Of a stretch of DNA of 64,000 bases, positions 8,249-17,173 are shown one piece after another. Under the pieces are notes generated by a model. The model was not told where the DNA came from, ran no database searches, and worked only from the letters and a program-made list of their open reading frames with translations. The stretch is from Powellomyces hirtus (lineage: Eukaryota; Chytridiomycota; Chytridiomycetes; Spizellomycetales; Powellomycetaceae). The stretch is from positions 682,001-746,000 of the forward strand of contig JAHLKG010000008.1 in the NCBI GenBank assembly GCA_025526995.1, written 5' to 3'. The position numbers and the translations under genes were made by a program. Within the stretch, counting starts at the first letter, position 1, and every line of letters starts with the position of its first letter.

Positions 8249-11082
8249 AAATGGTAGGCAACGAAACGAGCCCCCGGTACACTCGTAGTATGTTAAGATG
8301 CCTAACGGGTCGGCAGACCCCAGGGTCCAATACGCTACAACGAGCCGTAGAACGTGCAGCTAAGAAAAGCGCACGAGTGCCTGGTGAATGGACATCACCA
8401 GACAATGGAGGGAAATCTGCCGGTGACGATACACTGGCAGAGCCAACGCCTTTGAGTGTCAACGCCAACGAGGGCGACGACGCATTAGAAGGGCGTACCC
8501 GAAACGTCGACCGACGCGATGGCAAGGTCGATACCCGTCCCCTATCAAGCAGTACAGATGATCACAGAACGATCAACTACAGTACTCCAGCGGCATTCCC
8601 AGGTGGGGAATCTGCAAACACCGTGCATGTCCGCCCGCGTGGGGCGGACATGGATAGGATAGATCGGCTTCAGAATTCTCTAGCCCAACTAACGGAAATG
8701 CTCCAAATGAAATGGCGCATGGATCAGGATGTGAACATCCCGATCAACCCTCAGGTACGTACGGCGCAACGGTGCATACGCACACCATCACCCACTCGCA
8801 ACGACGGGTTCGCTGCACCATGGACAGAGTACAATCAGGAGATTGGAGCTCAACAGGAATACCAACGTTCTCCATTCGAACGCCGCCCTACATTACCGAC
8901 ATCGAGCATACACAGCGTGACGACCAAAATCGTCGACAGTCGAGGTGCGAAGGCTTTCGTGGATGGAACGCTGAAAGATATTGGATCTTACAACGGGGAA
9001 GCCAATATGGTCAAACTTCGAATGTTCATCGACAAGATTGAGACGGTTGTGAAGTACGAAATGGTTCCGCCCGAGTTTCTCGTAGATTTTGTGGCTACGA
9101 AACTCACAGGATGGGCATACACTTGGTGGCAGTCGCTCTCACCAAATAAAAGGAACGAAATTACGACGTGGCATGACTTTGAAGACGTTGATTCAGGCAG
9201 AACCAACACCGGTCTTAGGTCCGCCCTTCTGGCGCGGTTCGCGCCACGAAATCACACTAGGGATTCGCTGCAGAAATTACGGGAATTGCGTCCCAAAGGC
9301 CGCATGGATGAGTACATCACTCAGTTCAACATGCTGGCATTTTCTCTGCCGAAAACACCGGATTATGTCCTTCAGGATTACTTCATCAACGCGCTAACAC
9401 CAGACCTTGCGGCCTTGGTTCAGGCTAATGAAGAAAACATAACTGATTTGAGCAGTTTACAGGCCGCCGCATCCAGGATCGCCGCCAACATGGCTAAGAA
9501 ACCTAGCGGGACCACAACGGATACGCGACCAGGTGCCGCACACACTGACGCCTCTAAGAAACAAAAGGGTGGCAAGAACCACGGGGAGAAGTCAACGAAC
9601 GGCAAGAAGGACAAGGAATCCACTCCATCAAACAAAGGTCAACAATCACAAAAGTCGGGTTGTTGGGCCTGTGGAGACCCTAAACACCGAACACAGGAGT
9701 GCGAAGTGTTAAAGAAGTTCAAATCCGAGATGGAGAAGAACAAGACGAAGCAGTCGTCTGATGGTGCTGTTAGCACAAATGCTGTGGAAGCATTACACGT
9801 CTGGGTCCGCCAAGAACAACCGTATGAAGCCCTCATCGACTCTGGCGCTACGGACCACATGACACCTCACAAAGCGACCTTGGATCACTCAACCGTGTAC
9901 AGTGATGTCAGAGCTGTTATGCTTGCTGACAAAACATCACTACCCTCTACAGTTCGAGGTACGGTACGAGTAGAAGTTAACGACTATCCGAATCCGCTCA
10001 AATTGGGCGGAGTCCTGCATGTACCAGGATTACGACGAGATCTCGTATCGGTAGCGAAATGCAACGATCAAGGCGTTGACGTGCTCTTCAAATCGAGTGG
10101 AGACGTCATTTTCACGCGAGACGGCAAAGATATCGCCAAAGGCGTACGCCGCAACAACGCGTATTACCTGCAAGGTACGCTGCTGTCTGAAAGTCTGTGG
10201 ACAGATTCAGAAGCATGCACTGTCGAAGTCTCTCCTACACTTGCCCATGCTCGTCTTGGACACGTTGGCAAACACGTCCTGGAGAAGATGGCATCGGTTA
10301 CGGACGGTTGGTCCGTAGTGGGGGATCTAAGCGACTTCAAAGATTGTGAAGCCTGCGTGTTAGGAAAAGCCGCTCGTCTTCCATTCTCCCTTGGTAACGT
10401 TGAAGCCAGGGAGATCTGTGAGCTGATTCATTCAGACCTACAAGGACCATTTCGCATCCCTGGTTACAAAGGATCACGCTATTCGCTGGAGTTCATTGAA
10501 CATGCATCTAGATACGTGACTGTTTTCCCTATTCCTTCAAAGGACTCAGCAGTCATACTCGACAAGTTTCTCATCTACAAGGCTTGGATTGAGAAACAGA
10601 CTGACCGACAAATCAAGATCCTACGGACGGATCGAGGCACCGAATACTTTGGCGAGGTTCTAGAGTACCTATTGAAAAATGGTATCACTCATCAAAAGTC
10701 CGCGGCCTATTCGAGTCAGCAAAACGGGATTGCCGAACGATGGCATCGCACGGCGCTGGACAGGGTCCGCGCCACCTTCGCGGATACGAAACTACCCCGA
10801 AGATTCTGGCCTGCTCTACTGGTAGCGGCTGGTTACATCTATTCCCTTACATACAACCGCATCAACAAGAAGACGCCGCATGAAATACTGTTTGGTCGGC
10901 GTCCTGATGTCGCCCATCTTTGGCGTATTGGTTGCGTGGCGTATTCCGTTCAAACAAGAAAAGGACAAGATGAAATGGGAAATCGAGCAAAGAAGGCTTA
11001 CTTGGTAGGCTATGCTCAACCCACAGGTACCAAGGGGTATCTGGTATGGGATCCTGTTACTGACAAGTGTCACGAGACGTGA
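8239..11082 (+). CDS. Copia gag-protease-integrase polyprotein
   Basis: A 947-residue ORF starting at the ATG inside the primer site; the left copy starts at the same codon. Gag occupies about the first 470 residues, with a long acidic/Ser-rich leader and a WAYTWWQSL capsid-like core. A CCHC knuckle (CWACGDPKHRTQEC) lies near residue 475 and the aspartic protease motif LIDSGATDHM near 534. The HARLGH pre-integrase block is near 670. The integrase core has Asp in HSDLQGPF, Asp in RTDRGTEYFG and Glu in NGIAERWH. The ORF ends at TGA right after the copia motif GYLVWDP; the next conserved motif, SRDV, is present one base out of frame. The left copy has the same break. The encoded gag, protease and integrase core look intact. 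Confidence 0.95.
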   Translation: MCPEMVGNETSPRYTRSMLRCLTGRQTPGSNTLQRAVERAAKKSARVPGEWTSPDNGGKSAGDDTLAEPTPLSVNANEGDDALEGRTRNVDRRDGKVDTRPLSSSTDDHRTINYSTPAAFPGGESANTVHVRPRGADMDRIDRLQNSLAQLTEMLQMKWRMDQDVNIPINPQVRTAQRCIRTPSPTRNDGFAAPWTEYNQEIGAQQEYQRSPFERRPTLPTSSIHSVTTKIVDSRGAKAFVDGTLKDIGSYNGEANMVKLRMFIDKIETVVKYEMVPPEFLVDFVATKLTGWAYTWWQSLSPNKRNEITTWHDFEDVDSGRTNTGLRSALLARFAPRNHTRDSLQKLRELRPKGRMDEYITQFNMLAFSLPKTPDYVLQDYFINALTPDLAALVQANEENITDLSSLQAAASRIAANMAKKPSGTTTDTRPGAAHTDASKKQKGGKNHGEKSTNGKKDKESTPSNKGQQSQKSGCWACGDPKHRTQECEVLKKFKSEMEKNKTKQSSDGAVSTNAVEALHVWVRQEQPYEALIDSGATDHMTPHKATLDHSTVYSDVRAVMLADKTSLPSTVRGTVRVEVNDYPNPLKLGGVLHVPGLRRDLVSVAKCNDQGVDVLFKSSGDVIFTRDGKDIAKGVRRNNAYYLQGTLLSESLWTDSEACTVEVSPTLAHARLGHVGKHVLEKMASVTDGWSVVGDLSDFKDCEACVLGKAARLPFSLGNVEAREICELIHSDLQGPFRIPGYKGSRYSLEFIEHASRYVTVFPIPSKDSAVILDKFLIYKAWIEKQTDRQIKILRTDRGTEYFGEVLEYLLKNGITHQKSAAYSSQQNGIAERWHRTALDRVRATFADTKLPRRFWPALLVAAGYIYSLTYNRINKKTPHEILFGRRPDVAHLWRIGCVAYSVQTRKGQDEMGNRAKKAYLVGYAQPTGTKGYLVWDPVTDKCHET

Positions 11083-11246
11083 TCTCCAAAGAAGACTTGG
11101 GACTCGAACCCAAATATCAGCAGGATCCAGCACATCTTGACCTTCTAGATGAGGAGAGTCAGGAGGATGACGTCGAATACGCCGTGGAGGCGATCATCGA
11201 CGAGCGCCGCAGTAAGGTGCACACAAAAGAGTACTTGGTTAAGTGA
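11083..11246 (+). pseudogene. Chromodomain-like segment between copia integrase and RT
   Basis: Read in the frame shared with RT, starting from the SRDVIS motif that overlaps the integrase stop. An acidic stretch leads to VEAIIDERRSKVH, then KEYLVK, a TGA (11244-11246), EGYQEPTWESQ and LFNTTALDDWE. This fits the chromodomain pattern (VEkIld-r, YLVKW-GY, TWEP, and a C-terminal helix) with Trp replaced by the stop. Chromodomains normally end the integrase of Ty3/gypsy chromoviruses and guide integration by binding modified histones. One in a Ty1/copia pol is unusual. Both copies in the window have it, with the same stop. Domain identity is by eye. Confidence 0.62.
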
Positions 11247-13559
11247 GAGGGATATCAAGAACCTACTTGGGAGTCCCAACTTTCACTATTCAATACTACC
11301 GCATTGGATGACTGGGAGAATCGAGTTGCCACGTACGATGTCGGCACACAAAAAAATGACCCCATCGCTGCATACGCCGCCCGCGCGCGGACTCAAGCAA
11401 CGATCAACGAAGACGCCATGACATGGAAGCAAGCGATGAAAACACCTCAGAAGGAGGAATTTCTCAAGGCTGCACGCATTGAGTACCAATCCCTGGTCGA
11501 CAACGGTACATGGGAACTCACCAAGCGTCCACGTAACAAGCGCGTGATCGGCACAACATGGGTCTTTCGAACGAAGGTCAATCCCGATGGCACCTTTAAC
11601 AAGTTCAAAGCCAGAGCAGTGGCTCAAGGCTTCTCTCAACAACCCGGTCGCGACTTTGGTGATACATACTCACCGACGCTACCATTCACAGCGCTACGCC
11701 TCTTCTTGGCGTATTGTGTTCAGCACGGGCTGGACATCCACAGTATGGACGCTGTCACTGCCTTCCTTAACAGTGATATTGATAAGGATATCTATATTGA
11801 GCAGTTTGAGGGATTCGAAGATCCGGATCACCCCAAAGGCGATTGGGTCCTGAAGCTACTGAAAGCTCTCTACGGCCTGAAGCAATCACCTCTTCTTTGG
11901 TATGAGACCTTGAAGACTGCACTGTTGAAGCTCGGCTACAAAGCAGTTTCTGTATGCCCGTGTATCTTTTTCAAGTACGCGACAGATGACCGTACACTTC
12001 CGTCGAACGACAATTTGGTCCTTATTCTCGTTTTCGTCGACGACCTGCTGATTGCAGCGAAGGATTCGGAGATTCTGGCGAACAGCAAAACGGAGTTACA
12101 CTCCAAGTTCAAGTTTACGGAACAAGGTCGTGTAACAAGTCACCTCGGTCTTGTCTACAAATATGACTTCGACTCCCCTGTTCGTACCCTCAAAATCTCA
12201 AATGTCAAGTACATTGACGACGCTCTCGCACAATTCGGCATGAGCGACTGCCATCCTGTCTCCACTCCGTACGCCGTGTCAGCGCGTAACCAACAACCGG
12301 AGGATTCGACCCCATTCACGAATCTGAAAATGTATCAGGAAGCAGTGGGGGTTCTCACTTGGGCCTCCATCACATGGCGATGGGATATCGCCACTGCAGT
12401 CGGTTATGTTGCGCGACGCGTCGCCGCACCTACCAACTCCAACTGGAACAATGTTAAGCGCATTTTCCGCTATTTGAAGGGTACCCGCGATTATGCCCTC
12501 AAGTTTACATCTGAAAGAAATGATCCGCGTGGCCTACGCGTATACACGGATGCGGACTATGCAGGAGAACTCACCGATCCCACGTCCACTCAGAGCGCCG
12601 GGGCCTTGATTCAGTCTAAGGCTATCAACCAACGCACCAAACACATCGACGTTCGGTACCACGCTATACGCGATTCGTTCGCGAAGCAAATTATCGAAAT
12701 CATTGACACCAATACGGACGATCAACTGGCGGACATCTTTACGAAGCCGTTTCCCACTGTGAAACATAAGGACACTGTCCTGAGGATTACGAATGGGACT
12801 CATATATTTGATGAACGCATACGCAATGAGGGCGCGCCTACGGAAGCACACCGAGCTCAAGTGTTACTCGCTGAATATCAGGAGAATTACTCACAACACT
12901 GGCTTACCTCGGCATCTACACCGCAATTGCGGAACCCGAAGCAATGCCCCCCAAGGAGGATGGGCCTGCCCCTCCTCCATCATCCTCATCGCTTGAGGGT
13001 GAGCGTCGGCTTGAAGAACCCGATGGGCCCTCCAACTCCTCGGCTGCCCCCTCCTCCTCCTCCTCTTCCTCATCATTATACGGAGCCTCCCGCTCCAGGA
13101 TGTCCCACATCCTCTTCACCTCCGCTGCAGACTTCTTGTCCGCAGTCCTCTTCTTCGCCTGGGCTGTATCCTTGCCCTTCCCAACCGCCAGCTTCCGGCT
13201 CCGCCGGTCCTCCAGTAGGGACCTCAGTCCATCAAGCGTCCCGCTCGCCCGTGCGCGACCAAGAGGCGTACCAGACCTCGCCCGTTCCTTCACCCGGTCT
13301 TTCGCCTGCTCGATGTGACGTTCAAGGACTCCTTGACGGTCCTTGCGGTGGAACTGTCGGGCATGCGCTGCCGACATCGTTCGAATCTCCGCTCGGGACA
13401 ACCCCGCAGCGGGTGCGCCTCCCTGTGGCGCAGAGGGCACCACTGACGACAGCACAGCAGGAGCTGTGGTCGTCGCAGGAGCGGTTACCGGCGGTCCCGT
13501 CTTTCTCGCCGTCTGCTTCGCTTTGCCCGACCCTGACAACTACACCGGCACATAGTTAG
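11247..13559 (+). pseudogene. Copia reverse transcriptase and truncated RNase H
   Basis: In frame with the chromodomain-like segment. RT is complete by motif: TWVFRTKVNPDGT, FTALRLFLAYCV, MDAVTAFLNSDI, KALYGLKQSP, and the catalytic FVDDLLIAAKD at about 12032. RNase H begins with YTDADYAGE but then jumps to QSAGALIQSKA and RTKHIDVRYHAIRD. The 207 bp present in the left copy (587-793), which hold the middle catalytic part, are missing without shifting the frame. RNase H should be inactive. The frame stays open past the end of conserved sequence (about 12780) to TAG at 13557-13559 because the opposite strand carries the antisense ORF; that tail is probably not a natural domain. Confidence 0.88.
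12916..13539 (-). CDS. Antisense ORF between copia pol and 3' LTR
   Basis: Open for about 207 codons on the strand opposite to pol, ending at 12916. A stop lies directly upstream of 13539 and the first codon there is TTG. The first ATG is at 13377, giving 153 residues, so the start is uncertain and could be spliced or internal. The protein is Ala/Pro/Thr-rich at first, then strongly basic with likely helices (HARQFHRKDRQ, HIEQAKDRVKERAR, LRSLLEDRRSRKL), then EVKRMWDILEREAP, poly-Glu and a Ser/Asp/Gly tail. The left copy shows the same end at 1-261 with a two-codon gap that keeps the frame. No known family recognised. It has no counterpart in a standard copia element and may be an acquired gene. 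Confidence 0.6.
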   Translation of the reverse strand: MSGSGKAKQTARKTGPPVTAPATTTAPAVLSSVVPSAPQGGAPAAGLSRAEIRTMSAAHARQFHRKDRQGVLERHIEQAKDRVKERARSGTPLGRARASGTLDGLRSLLEDRRSRKLAVGKGKDTAQAKKRTADKKSAAEVKRMWDILEREAPYNDEEEEEEEGAAEELEGPSGSSSRRSPSSDEDDGGGAGPSSLGGIASGSAIAV

Positions 13560-13710
13560 AGCTTACGCCTCATTTGCGCGGATCTCATAGACGTACCCTA
13601 GCCATTCCTCGTATTCTCAAAGTGTAATAAATGGGGGTGTTTGGGGGTGTTCGCGGGGCTGTGTAGTAAAAGTAGATAGAGTAACTCTCTCACAGACAGA
13701 CTGACAGGTC

Positions 13711-13720
13711 TGAGTGGGGG
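13711..13720 (+). other. Putative polypurine tract of right copia
   Basis: TGAGTGGGGG lies directly before the 3' LTR. It is G-rich and in the position of the plus-strand primer, but short and broken by T, so it is assigned by position. Confidence 0.45.
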
Positions 13721-13959
13721 TGTTAGCACGTACAGACTCTGTCATCGAGTCACAACTGCGCCATCGCAGGGCGTATCACGCGATCACGTGAGCCCACGTG
13801 ATCAACTCCGATATAAGTAGTTTTCTTCCATACTTAATATATCGGCGGGGACTTTTCTCTTTTTCTCCAACAGAGCGGGATTAAGTTACTTCGTTGTTCT
13901 GCTCAGTCAACTACCCTAAAGCTTCCTCAACTATCTACTCAGATACTCTCAGACCAACA
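13721..13959 (+). repeat. 3' LTR of right copia element
   Basis: 239 bp, identical to 7995-8234 apart from one missing C near 13827. It is followed by ACGGC (13960-13964), the second target duplicate. Confidence 0.97.
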
Positions 13960-15051
13960 ACGGCGGACGCCGTACTCCTCATCGTTGACTACCTTTCATG
14001 CCGCGTGATACTTCTACCTACTAACACACTCGCTACAGCTCAGGAGACGGCTCAACTCTTTCTGGAACAGGCATTCTGCCACATGGGGTTATCCCACACC
14101 ATCGTGAGCGATCGGGACCCCAAGTGGCTATCAGAATTCTGGCGGTACCTTATGCGGGCACTCGACGTCAAGCATAAACTCTCGTCGGCACAACACCAAC
14201 AGACCGACGGCAAGGCAGAGAACGCCATCAAGACGATCAAGGGAATCATGGGCCCCTTTCTTGACTATGCCGGCTCCAACTGGAAGAGTTTACTCCCCAC
14301 CCACAAGTACAACTACAACCGAACGCCGCAGACATCGACAGGACTATCCCCTTTCGAGATTGACCTAGGCCACGTTCCCCGGGTACCGAACCAATGGGTA
14401 GCACCTAACCCCAGAGAAATGATAAGGCAATCGGCACGAACCACCGTGGAGAGACGGATTAAGGAATTCGCTGACGTGAGTTGCATCGTGCAGCAACGGC
14501 TCCAAGACACACAGGACCAGCAGGCGAAGTACTATGACCGCAAGAAGCACACGGAAGCATACCAAGAGGGTGACAAGGTCTTACTTCATTGTGAGGGTAT
14601 CGCGATTACCAGCGTCACCACAAGGAACAAAAAGCTGGCTGAGCAATGGATTGGGCCATTCACAGTATGCGGCAAGGGCCCGCATCCTGACACCTATGAG
14701 CTCGAACTACCCAAGGAGTTCACCGGGTTGCACCCAGTCTTTCATGTCAGCATTCTGAGACGGTACCATGACCCGGGCGGTACCCCGTACAGACAGGTCA
14801 CCGCTCCGCCTGAGCCTGAGAAGGACAAAAACGGTCAGGAGACTTACCAAGTGGACAAGATCCTAAATGCCAGATGGCACAGGAACACTGAGCAGTTCTT
14901 AGTCAAGTGGACAGGTTACAACAACACCCAGAACACGTGGGAGCCATATGCACACGTGAAGGGAACGACCGCACTGGAAGAATGGCTCCGGGAGCACCCC
15001 AGAGAGGACCGCGACCAAAGGCTAGCAGCCAGGCGACGTAAGAGAACCTAG
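13960..15051 (+). pseudogene. Gypsy integrase core, C-terminal part and chromodomain
   Basis: Continues the integrase frame of 7700-7994 across the target duplicate. It has the core Asp in SDRDPKW, the Glu region in QTDGKAENAIK, NRTPQTSTGLSPFE, and the GPY/F-type C-terminus (QWIGPFTV, HPVFHVSILRRY). The protein ends in a chromodomain: YQVDKILNARWHR, QFLVKWTGY, NTWEPYAHV, a helix, then a basic tail RRKRT before TAG at 15049-15051. This places the element among Ty3/gypsy chromoviruses, whose chromodomain directs insertion to modified histones. The open frame starts upstream of 13960 within the copia LTR by chance. No stop lies within this part. Confidence 0.95.
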
Positions 15052-15106
15052 ATAGCGAGCTGTACCGTAAATTAACAAGAGATATGCTACTTGAGGTAGA
15101 GGACAT

Positions 15107-15790
15107 TAAAGTGCGAGATCCTGGCATTGTTGGACGATGGCCAAAGGCTGCTGGGCAGCATACCTCACTGGGTGAGATGCCGGGATCGCTGGGCGATAAG
15201 CCGACGGCTTGCTGATGCAAGGTGACCGGCACCAGATTTGCATGGCAGCGTACCTCGAGACCCGCGGGGACCATGGCCGTGGTACATACCTACACGAAGG
15301 GGAAGAGAAGGGCTTCTGCCAAGATACCGGCATCGTTTGACGATGGGCCAAAGGCCGCTGGGCGGCATACCTCACTGGGTGAGAAGGGTGATGCTGGACA
15401 TCGACCGGCTGCCGATGCAAGGTGACCGGCACCAGATTTGCATGGCAGCATACCTCGAGACCCGCGGGGACCATGGCCGTAGTACATACCCACACGAAGA
15501 GGAAGAGAAGGGCTTCGGTCAAAATACCGGCATCGTTTGAAGATGGGCCGAAGGTTGCTGGGCGACATACCTTGCTGGGCGATGAGCCGAAGACTGCGAG
15601 GCAGTAGACCTCACGAGGTGAGATGTCAGCATCGTTGGATGATGGCCGAAGGCTGCTGGGCAGCATATCTCGCTGGGCGAGATGCCGGGATTGCTGGGCG
15701 ATGGGCCAAAAACTGCGAGGCAGTAGACCTCACTAGGTGAGATACCGGCATTGTTGGACGATGGCCAGGGAACCGCTGGGCGGTCTCCCC
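15107..15790 (+). repeat. Tandem repeat array in the gypsy 3' region
   Basis: Imperfect repeats of the theme CGTTGGACGATGGCCAAAGG followed by GCTGGGCAGCATACCTCACT, recurring from about 15122 with starts near 15331, 15530, 15628 and 15748. A higher-order unit of exactly 200 bp is visible: GATGCAAGGTGACCGGCACC begins at 15214 and again at 15414, each followed by nearly identical sequence. All frames are partly open because of the repeat structure; I see no protein. Position between pol and the antisense gene suggests an untranslated or regulatory role, not established. Confidence 0.85.
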
Positions 15791-16001
15791 AACGGGGAAG
15801 TGTGATGCAGAGCATCTACCATGAGCACCATAACTGGGAGGAAGCCGAGTGACATTGGACACAGCGGACGCATACGAAATGCTACAAGGCTCAAGGGAGC
15901 ACAGCAATGAGAAGGCAAGTACAGCGATGAGGTTTTGGTACTGAATTTGATTACGGCCCGGAGGCCAGGCCCCAAGGGAGCAACAGGACGAAATTGTGTA
16001 C

Positions 16002-16027
16002 AAGAAAAGGGGAAAAAGGGGGGGGAC
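16002..16027 (+). other. 26-nt polypurine run
   Basis: An uninterrupted A/G run (A-rich, then a run of 9 G) lies just 3' of the antisense gene's stop, read on its strand. It resembles a retroviral polypurine tract, but no LTR starts after it; the LTR-proximal candidate is at 17166-17173. It could be a former or secondary plus-strand primer. Confidence 0.4.
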
Positions 16028-16031
16028 CCAA

Positions 16032-16759
16032 CTAGTTGATACAGGTGAACAAGAAGAGGCATTTTGCCCCGTGGCAGCGCTCCCCCATGCCGCATCGGAG
16101 CGGCATGAAATTCGCAATTTTGCTACGGGAGAAATGGATCAGCCGGTAAGGTAAGTGTACAGTCAACAGGAAGAGATGACTTACGCGCGAATGTGCGCCA
16201 TGCAGTTGACATGGGCGCAGGGGAGCCAACGGAGGGCCGCCACGATGGAAGGGCAGGCGTCATGGACGCAACAGACCGGGATTGCACCGAAGTGCAGCGT
16301 CCTCCCGCACCGATCGACACCACACACAAACTGGCCCAGAGGGCCAGTGTCCTACAGAAGGGAAGAGGAGAGAGAGGAGATGAGTACCAAACGATACCGG
16401 GAAGCCTCATAACCAGCGGGAACGTACTGTGGCATTGGCCAAGGCCACAATAAATGGCCGACAGATCATGTGGTGGCATTCACCAAGGAACATCTTGCCA
16501 CCTTTGTGCAGGCCGCATTTCCAGCAGGTGCTGGTTGCGACCGCGACCTCCGGGGTCGAATTGTAGTGGACGGTCAGCTCCTGCAAGACGGCATAAGGGG
16601 ATTACCGCAACCAACGGGGACAGTCAGAGCTTCACTCACCCCAGCGAGCTGGGCCTTCTTTGCGGCTGCCTTCTGCAGCTGTTGGTTGCTAAGGCGTTTA
16701 GCCGTGGTGGTGGTGGTAGTGGTGTTGGGGGACGGAGAGTTGTTGCGGTCGATGTCCAT
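16032..16759 (-). CDS. Antisense four-exon gene inside the gypsy element, Cys/His-rich product
   Basis: Model on the minus strand: exons 16759-16640, 16580-16428, 16351-16185 and 16122-16032, giving 176 residues. The three introns (59, 76 and 62 bp) all have GT...AG ends (GTGAGT, GTACGT, GTAAGT) and good pyrimidine tracts, especially the second, and all frames join. The product begins MDIDRNNSPSP, a Thr run and a Lys/Ala/Gln helix. It then shows CWKCGLHKGGK ... GECHHMIC, VCGVDRCGRTLHF, CCVHDACPS, CAHVNCMAH and RCGMGERCHGAKC, that is, many Cys/His pairs that look like zinc ligands. No family recognised. Introns in antisense orientation would survive retrotransposition, since the genomic RNA is the other strand, so this may be a captured host gene. 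No transcript evidence available. Confidence 0.62.
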
Positions 16760-17165
16760 TGTGGTTTCTGTTGTCAGTTACAGGAGAAAGAAAGAAGCGA
16801 GGGGGAACTTAGCGGGCAGCGCCTTTTGAAGGCTCGTCCTGGCTGGGAACGCTCGGCAATTCAGGTGTCAGTGTGTCATTCCCTACGAAGCGCAGCAGAT
16901 GTCACTTATCAGATTTTGCATGGCGGAAACTGGTCGCGAGTCATTTAGGGCCCCTGCGACGAGAAAATAGACTTTTCGACAAATTCGCTCCCTACGAAGG
17001 GCGGAGACTACCCGCCAGAGGCTACTGTGTCGCGATTTGCACCAGGGTCACTTCACCGGCCCTATATTCTCACGACCACGTCAACCTTCGTTGCCCGCAG
17101 CTGTTCGGCTTAAGCAAGCTTCGCCTCGCTGAAGAGATTTGAGCCTAAGAGGTAGTCGCGAATCT

Positions 17166-17173
17166 AAGGGGGG
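17166..17173 (+). other. Putative polypurine tract of gypsy element
   Basis: AAGGGGGG directly before TGTGATGAGG, the start of the 3' LTR. Confidence 0.55.

Larger units (their letters stand above)
7995..13959 (+). mobile_element. Ty1/copia retrotransposon, complete right copy
   Basis: A complete element of 5965 bp with LTRs of 240 and 239 bp that differ by one deleted base, flanked by a perfect 5-bp duplication ACGGC. This is a very recent insertion into the integrase gene of the gypsy element. In order: LTR, primer site, gag-protease-integrase, chromodomain-like segment, RT and RNase H, an antisense ORF, a short G-rich tract, LTR. Although young, its pol is defective: a frame loss after integrase, a TGA in the chromodomain and a 207-bp in-frame deletion in RNase H. 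It was therefore probably mobilised by proteins made elsewhere. Confidence 0.97.

Noticed and set aside
12900..13559. Pro/Ser-rich 220-codon plus-strand extension of copia pol
   Set aside because: It lies exactly opposite the antisense ORF, has no conserved content, and the conserved RNase H end is upstream. More likely the shadow of the antisense gene.
15106..15666. Long minus-strand ORFs over the tandem repeats, up to 186 codons
   Set aside because: The repeat unit is free of stops in several frames, so openness follows from the repeat. The translations are repetitive and lack any family pattern.
16002..16027. Purine run as the true plus-strand primer next to a 3' LTR
   Set aside because: No TG-starting LTR follows, while AAGGGGGG at 17166-17173 precedes TGTGATG and a sequence ending in CA. 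Kept only as a possible secondary tract.
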